Shown here in pieces: positions 10,628-19,355 of a stretch of DNA of 24,360 nt (position 1 is the first letter of the stretch; each line of letters begins with the position of its first letter). Origin of the DNA: Coptodactyla brooksi. Taxonomy: Eukaryota > Arthropoda > Insecta > Coleoptera > Scarabaeidae. The notes beneath the pieces were generated by a model. It had not been told where the DNA came from. It saw nothing but the letters and a program-made list of their open reading frames with translations, and did no database searches. The stretch lies in the NCBI GenBank assembly GCA_033557675.1, contig JAWQRM010000309.1, positions 1 to 24,360 on the forward strand, read 5' to 3'. The translations under genes were made by a program, and so were the position numbers.

Positions 10628-11109
10628 GCATAGACACTTTCCTTTTAAAACAAATCATGAATCCTTACCAATTGACACCACCTTGTATTGGTCTGAGAAC
10701 TCATTTCCTCTAGTATGAATGAATAAGACCTGTAGGTCGATTAATTCGTTATATATATGACCTGAATTATCCTTAACTTATATGTAAAGACAAATCGAAT
10801 TAACAATTTAATAAATACTGAAGCCTTAAGAATTGACGCTGCCTAGTTATGGTGTGAGAAACAACCAATGAAAGTTTTGAAGAATCAAAACACATGACAT
10901 TATGTTTCTATAGTATTTTGGATTGTCTGATTTTGACCATCCATTTTTGATAAATATATTGTAAAATGTTCGTTCGTTCAGTCTTTAATATAGTCACCAA
11001 TTTAACTCGATAAAGAAATAAAAATAGACCACAAGTGTTGGAAAGTACCAGAATTTAGTAATGCAAGCCTGCGAATGCAAAAGATGTGAATTGTAAACTA
11101 TTGCATAAT

Positions 11110-11870
11110 ACAGCATCTATCTATCTGTTCTTTCAAATTAATTTGCTCTGCATAAACCAAAATGTTAAGCGATTCCACAAATAGTAGCCCACTGGATTTA
11201 AACCTGGAGATATTCCAGGTTACTAAACTGGATAGCATCGGCTAATTCCATCTTTTATTAAAATTATTATATAGCCACCTAACCACATTCCTTCCAACTG
11301 GTGGTGTACCATCATGCTTGTACCACATTATATTTAGAAACCAAGAGGAATATTATCCATTAAATCATCAGATTGTCTAAAAATTCTTGATATAAATGCG
11401 GCATTTAAATGATCTGGCAAAATTCTTTGACTGAATTTGGCTTTTCTAAATACTAGATATAGTAAAGTAAAAACGAAGCCACCACTATGCCAAAATTTTA
11501 AGAGAGGATGCTCTACACACATCAGGAGCGATGAAAGACTGTTCATTTTTACTTTGTTACAAAGCCAAACGTTCCAAACCGACAACTTTAACCAAATATA
11601 GACACTGAATAAGGTACATGCCACCTTTTGTGAAGGTAAATTTATCAGACCATAACATTGAACAAATAAAGTTATGATTTTGTTCATAGAGTGCAAGCTA
11701 GAGATTATAAGTGTTGAATCTGTTGACAGTAGTTTAAGTGTAAAACTTCTTGTCTTTAAGTTTTCCAGCTATAATATTGCTAAAGCTCCAATATTGCTTT
11801 CCATTTCTTCATCCGGTGATCTCCAAGTAATTTTATGTATATGCTTATTATTATAAATAGTACTTCTAAT
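11110..11870 (-). pseudogene. Tc1/mariner-superfamily (DD..D type) transposase relic, interrupted by a hammerhead-repeat fragment
   Basis: On the minus strand WSDKFTFTKGGMYLIQ (about 11660-11610) matches the first catalytic block of DUF4817-linked DDE transposases (FSDEAxFTxxG). Further on, NIMWYKHDGTPPVGRNVVRWL (about 11340-11270) matches the second block, with its Asp intact. Then, after frameshifts, FNKRW and PGLNPVGYYLWNRL (about 11200-11150) match RWIGRGG and SPDLNPLDFYLWG; the catalytic Asp of the last block has become Gly. Between blocks 1 and 2 lies the 77-bp repeat at 11467-11543, which is foreign to the transposase. The part upstream of 11670 has only weak similarity. Confidence 0.62.
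11467..11543 (-). repeat. Hammerhead-associated repeat, core-deleted copy
   Basis: It aligns with 14324-14423 over its whole length with about five substitutions, but lacks 23 nt equivalent to 14378-14400. Those 23 nt hold the ribozyme's GAAA, stem II and the last part of CTGATGA, so this copy cannot form the catalytic core. The flanks read AAAGTAAAAA on the left and TTTTTACTTT on the right, a 10-nt inverted repeat not shared by the other copy. It lies inside the transposase relic. Confidence 0.75.
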
Positions 11871-12083
11871 GACCATGCTTTTCGAGATGGTGAGGTTAAT
11901 CAATCTGTTTTCCTTATTATTTGGTTTCATCATGTATGCTGAACCTGACAATGTGAACGCTTTTATTACCTTTATATACTCATTTAATAAGGTTTTTATC
12001 GTCCTCTAACTTATCTTCTATGGGTGTGTATGTATTGATGGTGCTCATATTGAAAAATTTACTATTTACTGTGATGATGCAAA

Positions 12084-12304
12084 CATGGGCCTAGCTAGGA
12101 GGGGGCGAGGGTGGGCACCGCCCACCCTACAAAACTCGTTGCCCACCCTAGAAAAATCGAGGTTATTGAAGAAAATGGTAAAATTCCCACCCTAGAAAAA
12201 TTCCGTAGCTACGCCGATGGACCTCTAATAGAATTGAAACCCTGCGGTCGTTAATCAGCTGACCGGCTGCCCCTCCTAGAAAAATTTCCTAGCTACGCCC
12301 ATGA
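12084..12304. mobile_element. 221-bp non-autonomous element with inverted ends
   Basis: The left end CATGGGCCTAGCTAGGA is an imperfect reverse complement of the right end TTCCTAGCTACGCCCATG. Inside, CCCACCCTAGAAAAATTCCGTAGCTACGCC (12187-12216) repeats the right-end sequence almost exactly, and GCCCACCCTA occurs at 12120 and 12141. The element is markedly richer in G+C than its surroundings. There is no coding capacity. No clear target-site duplication is visible, so exact ends are uncertain. Confidence 0.6.
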
Positions 12305-12627
12305 ATGCAGAGCCTCTCATTAATTGGCTTGAATTCATGAATTCTATACAAAGCTGCTTTATTATCCGCATTATAAGAAAAATAGTGCCAACTGATGTAT
12401 GGTTAGGTGGCATAGTGGCCATAGTAGACATTACAATTTCTTTAAAATAGCTGTTCACTAAAGTCAATAATCTGTACAAAATAGTGCTAATACTAAGAGT
12501 ATTTTTATTTTATTTTCACATTGCGTATTCCACATTATTCTAAACATGCAGCTTAAATCGAAATGGTTAAGGTGTGCCATATAATATCTTAGAGAAAATC
12601 ACCACTGTGTAGATGTGGATTTCTACA

Positions 12628-12667
12628 AGAGACACCTCCTGTTCAAAAGTGTACTAGAGGTGTCTCT
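12628..12667. repeat. Hairpin with 11-bp perfect arms
   Basis: AGAGACACCTC and GAGGTGTCTCT flank an 18-nt loop. TTTTTTGGCCACTCAGT follows, a phrase like the terminal repeats of many Tc1-type elements, so this may be a remnant of transposon ends brought together by deletion. Confidence 0.6.
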
Positions 12668-13479
12668 AATTTTTTGGCCACTCAGTCTACATTTATATTA
12701 ATATAAGCTTGTAGCCCAAATGTCAATATACCACTTTGACAATAGAAAAACATACTGTAATTTAATCCGAAACTTGTCAGTTGAAGAGGATGCTCAGAAA
12801 AAGAAGTATTTATCAGATACAAAAATAATGAACGCAGTGTTCAAAGAAAAGTTAGATGATGACAACGGTGTAGCTGAACCAGCCAGAAAGCTTACAGAAA
12901 TAGTTATCCAGTACGCATGAACTCAAATAGATGTTTAGTTCTTAGGGGTTCATTAATGATTGTAGAACTTTAAAATAATAAAACAGACAGGTTTTTATTT
13001 TATTTTAACCTACTCTTAGTAACACAAACAATCCACTAATTGAACACCTCGCATTCATGATCTACAATAAGACAAATGGATTCTAGGAATAAAATTTGAG
13101 ACATACTCACATCATGCATTTGTTGCATGATGTGTGATTCTTTGCTGTACTTATTCTTTAAATGATGGTTTACTTTCATAGGTTTGGAAATAATCATCTT
13201 TAAATTTTGAAAATGGAAGTAATAAAACTAACTAAACAAACTTAGAATAATTTTCACTTAAGAATTATTTTCATTATTTAATAATGTAAATGACAGTGGA
13301 TACATGTTGACTTAAAAATTCTCAGCTGTTGCATAAAAATGTTATATTTGAGTTATAAGCTCTAGCATTGAGCTCTAGCATTCATATTATAATTGACTGC
13401 CAACCAGGTTGACTTTGTCTTTTTATGTTTCTATATGGATTCTACATAACAGAAACCTGTGGAGTTTATATGGAAATCT

Positions 13480-13830
13480 CAAGAATGTTGCCATAGATGA
13501 TAATATGCCAGTTCAAGATTCTATACAGGTATTGTGTCAACATGATGGGATGGTGCCTGCGTGATGTGGTGGAAATAGAAAAACTACAATGGAGATTTTG
13601 AGGTTTTGAGTAGCCACCACATTCACCCGATCTAAACCGACTTAAGCTTTTCTTTGGTGTTACGTCAAAAATAAAATATTTCCAGTAACAACAAACGAAT
13701 ATACCTAACAGGCTAAAAATGTTTGTATTCAAAACGCCTAATCCAATTAGAAAAGCCGCAAAAGATGAACTCCTCAAACGATTAGCAAAGCGCAACAGCT
13801 TGGAATGTCTTTAAGCAACTGCAAGACTAA
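13480..13830 (+). pseudogene. Decayed Tc1/mariner-superfamily transposase fragment
   Basis: In shifting plus-strand frames, MPVQDSIQVLCQHDGM (about 13503-13551) matches the second catalytic block (VPLxxRxxMWFQHDGAPAH), and HSPDLNRLKLFFGV (about 13620-13661) matches SPDLNPLDFFLWG, with the catalytic Asp replaced by Lys. Stops and indels separate them. The minus-strand open frame over this interval is a shadow. It is related to the relics at 15130-15570 and 17824-18856. Confidence 0.5.
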
Positions 13831-13925
13831 AAGAGTTAATTATCACACAACTGATCTTTGTTTGAATTTTTACAGATGCTAATTTTCAGACTTCAATTAG
13901 CTTTCGTTCTTTTGATTTTTTCCTT

Positions 13926-14240
13926 GCAGAAAAAATTAAACAAAGAATTTACACTAAATTTTGTTTTCAGGATGGAATAAAATGAAGCATCATATGGACA
14001 AGATTTTTGGTGAGTCTTCTATGAATACAACAAGTATTTACAAGTGGTACAAATATTTCCGAGAGGGCTGTGAAGAAGCTGAAGATGACGAGCGCCTCGG
14101 AGGCAGCAACACATCAACAGTGCATGACAATGTCGAAGAAATTAAGATGGAATGATCATGGACAGTGGTTGCTCATGATGTTGGTATATCATTTGGCTCA
14201 TGTGAAGGAATTTTTCCAGATGTTTTGGACATGAAATAAA
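13926..14240 (+). pseudogene. mariner transposase, N-terminal fragment
   Basis: In one frame EKIKQRIYTKFCFQDGIKC (from about 13929) matches the mariner N-terminus. After a frameshift the text continues as SMNTTSIYKWYKYFREGCEE then AEDDERLGGSNTSTVHDNVEE, the typical HTH1 to linker region (xEWyxRFkeGrEdvEDDeRxGrPsTS). After a stop, TVVAHDVGISFGSCEGIF and PDVLDMK match the second HTH (eVGISfGScqaIltdvLgMk). The copy ends abruptly at about 14238, before the catalytic domain. This is a classical mariner lineage, different from the DUF4817-linked elements nearby. Confidence 0.8.
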
Positions 14241-14323
14241 GCTTGTTCTGAATTTTTTGTGTTTCATCTTCTGTATCGTATGTTTTGGTTTATGTATAAT
14301 TTGATTTTACTCTTAAAGTATTG

Positions 14324-14423
14324 GTAAAAACGAAGTCACCACTATGGCAAAATTTTAAGAGAGGATGCTCGACGCACGTTTCGCTAACCAAGTTAGCATC
14401 ATCAGGAGCGATGAAAGACTGTT
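14324..14423 (-). repeat. Hammerhead-associated short repeat, intact copy
   Basis: A 100-bp segment shared with 11467-11543 in the same orientation. Outside the 23-bp difference the two copies agree at nearly all positions (ACTATG.CAAAATTTTAAGAGAGG and GGAGCGATGAAAGACTGTT). The sharp ends of similarity suggest these are fragments of a larger repeated element, the rest of which is not recognisable here. Confidence 0.75.
14367..14409 (-). ncRNA. Type-I hammerhead self-cleaving ribozyme motif
   Basis: Reading the minus strand: stem I strand GCTC (14409-14406), conserved CTGATGA (14405-14399), one extra T, stem II GCTAAC-TTG-GTTAGC (six perfect pairs), conserved GAAAC, a minimal stem III (AC/GT closing GTGC), cleavage triplet GTC (14373-14371), and the matching stem I strand GAGC (14370-14367). 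All invariant core residues are present. The GAAAC-to-GTC part differs by one base from the well-known newt-type short stem III. Cleavage would fall between 14371 and 14370. The single T between CTGATGA and stem II is unusual for a textbook core. Short-stem-III type-I hammerheads are known from Penelope-like retroelements, retrozymes and animal satellite or SINE-like repeats; no reverse transcriptase is seen beside this one. Confidence 0.72.
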
Positions 14424-15129
14424 AGTTCCCCATACTAATTTCTGGGTAATGTACTTATATCACTATTTGAAGCATCCATTTTTGCTGACATACTTCTTTT
14501 ATGATCTTTCATATTTGAGGAATGTTCTTCATATTATTTTTTAAAACTATCAGTTCAGGGGATAACACAATTAAGAACTGGTTAGGAGCACACTAAAATA
14601 TGAATAATAGTGATAATTTTGGATCCATCAAATGGTAGAAAATATTAATTTTAAATTATACTGAATCATTATAATCCAGACTTTCAGTTTCTATGGACAC
14701 TATTAATTTTAAAATGCTTAGAATGTAACCCCCACACACTTGGTCCAAATAAACATTTTTAAATGAAAAAGTTTCTTTAATTCATTTTATCATAAATTAT
14801 TAGCTATATTTATAATGAAAAATGAGTATTTTTAACCAAAAAAGTTATAGTTAACCTACGTCCAAGTCCTGTGCATGCTAAGCATGTGCACCTTTTTCAT
14901 TTGCAAGTTCAAAATCTTAAACTGGAGAACTAAAATGCAAACATAAATTTTTGTTACCTCGTTGCTACAAACACCAAACATCCAAGAAGCATATTATTCA
15001 TCAATAAAGTGATTTTCACTCGCAACAGAGTTAATAATACTAAAAATAATCGTATATGGGCTCGTAATAATCCCTACGCAATATTTAAAAGCAGCTTTCA
15101 ATATAAATTTACTTTACACCTATCAATCA

Positions 15130-15570
15130 TGTGGTTTCATTGGTAACAAGCTTATTTGACCACATGTTTTGGACAATTGTCGGACTGGAAATGTTTTCCA
15201 GTTTTCTGAAGAATGGATGACCAATTTTTTTAGAAGATGTTTTAGCTACCCATGCAGCAATGTACCTCCAACAGAATGAAGCTCCCCCACATTTTCATCC
15301 TAGAGTGCATGATTATCTAAATCAAATCCCTTCAAACTGTTGGTTCAGCAGAGGAGGTCCATACAGGCCAGTACAATCCCCCCGACTTAAACCGCTTAGA
15401 TTATATTTGGAATCTTTGGAAACATATGAAATAACTTGTTGATGCAGAAATGACTAATAATTACGACAAGTTGTAGAGGATATTTAATACTGCAAATGAA
15501 ATTCGTCATAATCTTCAAATGCTAGAAAGAACAATACCTGTCTTATCATGTCCAATTACGCCTTCTAGTC
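15130..15570 (+). pseudogene. Tc1/mariner-superfamily (DD41D-like) transposase relic, C-terminal part
   Basis: Plus-strand blocks in shifting frames are CGFIGNKLI (about 15130), LEDVLATHAAMYLQQNEAPP then HFHPRVHDYLNQI (15232-15330), CWFSRGGP (for RWIGRGGP), PDLNRLDYIWNLWKHMK (about 15380-15432, one frame over), and NTANEIRHNLQMLERTIP (15487-15540). These follow the family order VWCGIIGNKLIGP, FLEDVPLxxRxxMWFQHDGAPPHF, RWIGRGGP, SPDLNPLDFxLWGHMK and xIRNxPxxLERV. The second catalytic Asp reads Asn (QQNEAPPH); the last block is intact apart from a frameshift before it. The final GGHFEHL block is missing. Confidence 0.7.
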
Positions 15571-16242
15571 TTAGTTAATTCGTTTTAACAATTATTGTAG
15601 TTCATTATTGTTATGTCATTAGGTTATTATTTTTTTGTTTAATAAAAATTCATTATCTAGTAAACAATTTTCTATTAGTTGTATTTTTTTAAATTTTCTC
15701 CAGATCCGATAGAAGTTGCCAACTCTTTTACTTAAAATTACTCAAGGAACATACCTCTGAAGCTTGATAGTTTGGGATTCCTCCCGAGATAGCACTGTAT
15801 ATGGGGTTTGGGATAGTATTTTACAATTATTTAGATTTTCAGGATATCTTAATTTGTTCTTTGCTATTTCTTTTTTATATTTTGGTAAAAAGCCCTATTA
15901 TTACTATAAGGGCATGGTTTAGTCAAAATCAAAACAGTGTTTTTATGAACATCTGTTAATCAAACAATTTTGCCATAAACCAACTGTAACTACATCATAC
16001 TAGCATAGCAGACCTGGTTAACATAAACAACTACAATTCACAAGTAAAATTATAATATTAAACATCTGTACACAAATCAATTTAATTTTTTTCTATTTAT
16101 CCTACAAAACTGCATCTAAAACAGATATAATAACAGAATCTTCAAGCATCTACATCCTAAAATCTACACAAATATCTTCTACCCCCAGAATATCAATAAA
16201 CCAATTATAAAATTAAGTGCTGCCACATAATCTACTTTTTAC

Positions 16243-16417
16243 CTTCTACAGTTCGTCTGATGATATGCTGTATACCGGCATGTACTAAACAAAATATTAG
16301 TGATGCAATTCCAAATATCCTAAATGTCCACACTCCTCCAAATTCGTTGAATAGATGTCCTCCTACTAAACTTCCTAATGCGACCCCAACTCCCTCAAAA
16401 AGTGCACCAACCAGTCC
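16243..16417 (-). CDS. MFSD6: MFSD6-like exon e: penultimate TM helices
   Basis: The exon has 58 codons plus one base. The acceptor is TATATTCTAG at 16418 and the donor is GAAG|GTAAAA at 16243/16242. It encodes GLVGALFEGVGVALGSLVGG, a FGGVWTFR loop, and a helix IFGIASLIFCLVHAGIQHII ending in basic residues. This is the normal continuation of TETTVQ in exon d and one of the most conserved parts of MFSD6 proteins. If the following intron is retained, the frame reads three more codons (GKK) and stops at TAG 16232-16234. A short-tail isoform ending here is therefore possible without exon f. Confidence 0.87.
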
Positions 16418-16961
16418 CTAGAATATAAATAAAAACGGTTTTCTGAAAACAATTTAATTACATTACATGGGTAAAATATAACTAATAGTATGATTTTATT
16501 TCAATTAAAAGTATCCTGTTCTTTTAAAATCGGATAAAGAATCAACTTGTTATTTTTTTATCAATTTAAGCGATTGAAGTACCACCTGCAAAAAAGGAGT
16601 AATAGTGATAGTAGTACAATTATGATACGGGTTGGTTAAACTAAGAGTACATATATATGTAAAAAATATATGCAAAGAATGTACCAAGATGTTATCTTAA
16701 CTCATATGACAGGTTGTGAGTGGTATGCAGAGTTGGGGAAGGAACTTTGGTAGGGTGGCAGTCGAATATCTGCCATGAATGTGGTTAATTCCCAACTCGG
16801 AGGATTCTGTTTTCCTTTAACTCTCAATTAAAAAGTACATTTGTTTCCAAAAAACTATGGATGCCGGAAATAAGGTTGTCCAAGTATATTATTGTTTGTT
16901 TTGTACTATATGGTTTATGTCTAATATGTATTTTAAAATGCAATTAACGTAAACTAAGTAA

Positions 16962-16985
16962 TTGGGGGAACCGTGGGACCCCCAA
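16962..16985. repeat. GC-rich hairpin TTGGGGG / CCCCCAA
   Basis: Perfect 7-bp arms with a 10-nt loop, unusual in this AT-rich intron. AATTG and CAATC lie just outside and partly extend the pairing. Confidence 0.6.
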
Positions 16986-17191
16986 CCAATCAGAAGCCTG
17001 CATTCATAATTGGTATACTCACTATAGGGGGGATTTGACAAAGAACGATCAAATCATATCGTGTAATTTTGACCAATTTAACTCATTTAAGCCAGTTATG
17101 TTACAGTTGGACCACTGTAAGATGCATGATGGCATGCAAATATGTTTGCACAAATACTTAGGTGTAGAGTACAAAAGCAATGACTTAGATA

Positions 17192-17606
17192 CCAGGTGTT
17201 TTTTTAGTAAGTGCCCGATATTTCACAGAATGATTCCCCAAGTATATTTATAAGATAAAACGTTCAGATCAAGCTATGGTCAAAAACGCTTTGTTTTCAA
17301 GATACAGGGTGTTGAAATTTTATTCTTATTTTCATTTTTTAAGAAAAGCAAACCAAATTTGGTATACTCAATAATTGTTACAATATCTACAATACAGCCG
17401 TATTACTATTATCGTATTAAGAGCGATGGTTTTTTTCGAGGCCATGACAGGCTTTCCCCCAGAAATGTTTTTTATGGCATCACTGACATACGCCATTTTT
17501 ATATTTGAGTTTCTAGTCCTCTTATAAAACTTTTTGATGTCTTGTATTTTGTCCGCATATGTAACCATTTTCGAATTATTTACCAAGATATCCATAATGC
17601 GTGATA
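17192..17606 (+). repeat. Left long terminal inverted repeat
   Basis: Pairs with 19000-19355. It holds a 72-bp segment (roughly 17493-17564) absent from the right arm, flanked by two copies of CCATTTT. Confidence 0.8.
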
Positions 17607-17823
17607 CAAATAATAAGATTGAATTTAAAAAGTTCTAACAAACAAGTAAGCCATGAATGATCGGATGCCGTAATGCAACCTGTAATATGAAAAAAAAGGA
17701 TCAAGTAGGTTAGTAAGTTTATTTCGTAGTGGTTATTTTTTATTGTCATGTCAAAAATAACATGTATATTGTCATATGGTTAAGTAGTAAACTATACATA
17801 TTGTTGTGATTATTTGTCAAAAA

Positions 17824-18856
17824 ATGGTGTACTTTACCAATGCCAACCTTGCCGACATACATTTTACTTACGGACTTGCTAATGGGAATGCATAGGAGGC
17901 TAGACGGTTGTATGAGGAGCATTATCCGAACAGTACAACTCCTACATTAAAAACATTTTCAAGGATCCACATTCGGTTAAGGGAAACAGGAACTCTTGAG
18001 AAAGCCGCTCACCTCTCTGGTGCTCATCGGACGGTAGGAATCCCAGAAAGCGAGGAAGGAGTTCTTAATATGCTAGGAGAACATCCGGACACAAGCTTCA
18101 GAAAAGTGGCGCAAATGTTGAATATCTCTCATGTTTTGGTATGGAAAATTTTAAACGATAATTTGTTATATCCCTGTCACATACAGCGACTTCAGGCACT
18201 TCTTCTTCGTGACTTTCCAGTACGTATCAACTTCTGTTGTTGATTCCTCCAATGCCTTATTCGAAATCCTTTATTTGGAAGTCAAATTTTGTTTTCTGAT
18301 GAAGCAAGTTTCTCACACAATGCTATAAGTAATTTTCATAACAATCATTTTTGGTCAGATGGAAACGCACATGCAATAGTGGAATCACATTTTCAAGAAC
18401 AGTTCTCTGTTAACATTTGGGCAGAAATCCTTGGAGATTATTTGATAGGTCCGTTCTTCGTTCTGGGAAGATTAAACGACGATAGATATCGTGATTTTCT
18501 TGAAGACATGTAGTTTATGCATGAAAGTGCACCAGCACATTTTAGCATCCAAGTGCGAGAATTTTTGGATCAAACTTTCAATAATCGTTGGATAGGTCGG
18601 GGAGGGTCTCAACTACGGCCCCCTAGGTCACCAGACCTTAACTGTTTAGATTATTTCCTTTGGGAACACCTAAAGACTTTAGTTTACCAAACACCTATTC
18701 AAAATGAACAAGAACTAAGAAATTGAATAACAGATTCAAGTCGAACGATCCAATTCCGTACTCCAGGAATTTTCCAAAAAAGTATGTGAATCAATGAGAA
18801 AAAGATTGGATAAATGCATTTTGGCAGGAAGTGGACATTTCCAACATTTATTGTGA
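17824..18856 (+). pseudogene. DUF4817/DDE transposase with DD41D spacing, inactivated
   Basis: The ATG at 17824 opens MVYFTNANLADIHFTYGLAN; the frame then runs with stops at 17893 (TAG), 18241 (TGA) and 18511 (TAG), and a frameshift near 18724, to a TGA at 18854. Total length is near 340 codons, normal for the family. The N-terminal HTH (about codons 5-60) reads LYEEHYPNSTTPTLKTFSRI; a second HTH region contains HPDTSFRKVAQMLNISHVLV. The catalytic blocks are LFSDEASF (first Asp intact), FMHESAPAHF (second Asp changed to Glu) and SPDLNCLDYFLWEHLK (third Asp intact). 41 residues separate the second and third catalytic positions, a DD41D spacing as reported for rosa-like mariner relatives. The C-terminus ends GSGHFQHLL. 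Three stops, one shift and the D-to-E change make it inactive. Confidence 0.85.
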
Positions 18857-18999
18857 TTTGTAAATAATTTTTGGTGTAGCATTTCGTTGTTTGTTAATAT
18901 GTTGAAAAAAATATGTTAATTCATAAAATTTTCAAATGTCGTTAAAATCATAAATCTTCAAGAGTTGTCAATTAGTTGTCAATATTTTTCATGGTCGTT

Positions 19000-19355
19000 A
19001 CAAGCATAAGTGGATATCTTGGTACATACTTTGAAAATGGTGACACTGTCGCTATAAAAAATGTTTCGGAGGATAAAACCTGTCATGGCCGCAAAAAAAC
19101 CATCTCCCTGTAAATCATATTGAATAGAAATGAGGCTGCATATTAAATATTGTAACAATCATTGAGTATACCAAATTTGATTCACTTTTCTTAAAAAATG
19201 AGAGAGACAGATCTATAAAATTAACATGAAAATAAAATTTCAACACCTTGTATCTTGGAAATGAAGCAAATCACATCTTCATCTGAATTTTTTATCTTAG
19301 AAATACTTGAGGAATCGTCCTGTGAAATATCGGACATTTATTAAAAAACACCTGG
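19000..19355 (-). repeat. Right long terminal inverted repeat
   Basis: Reverse complement of the left arm apart from small indels and the missing 72 bp. Only one CCATTTT (as AAAATGG, 19034-19040) remains at the deletion point. Confidence 0.8.

Larger units (their letters stand above)
9267..16242 (-). other. MFSD6-like intron e-f, 6976 bp, filled with transposon relics
   Basis: Bounded by GAAG|GTAAAA at 16243/16242 and TTTCCAG at 9267 on the minus strand. It carries transposase relics at 11110-11870, 13480-13830, 13926-14240 and 15130-15570, an inverted-repeat element at 12084-12304, and two copies of a hammerhead-associated repeat. The stretches 9267-11100, 12310-13370 and 14430-15120 show no recognisable gene; the small ORF at 12720-12920 has no family signature. 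Confidence 0.6.
17192..19355 (+). mobile_element. Tc1/mariner-superfamily transposon with about 0.4-kb terminal inverted repeats, TA-flanked
   Basis: The left end CCAGGTGTTTTTT follows a TA (17190-17191); the right end AAAAAACACCTGG precedes a TA (19356-19357), the expected target duplication. Inverted similarity continues inwards through CCGATATTTCACAG, GTTGAAATTTTATT, AATTTGGTATACTCAAT, GGCCATGACAGG and CCAAGATATCCA, to about 17606 on the left and 19000 on the right. The transposase pseudogene lies between the repeats. At 2.16 kb with both ends and the full coding span, it is the best preserved element in the window. It is in reverse orientation to the host gene. Confidence 0.85.

Noticed and set aside
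10660..10870. Possible diverged duplication around CAATTGACACCACC and GAATTGACGCTGCC
   Set aside because: Similarity is limited to about 40 bp with many mismatches; not convincing by eye.
12720..12920. 66-codon ORF with a charged, soluble-looking sequence
   Set aside because: No known motif, inside a host intron in antisense, and no neighbouring coding block; indistinguishable from chance.
13466..13795. 109-codon minus-strand ORF
   Set aside because: It is the shadow of the plus-strand transposase relic containing QHDG and SPDLNRL.
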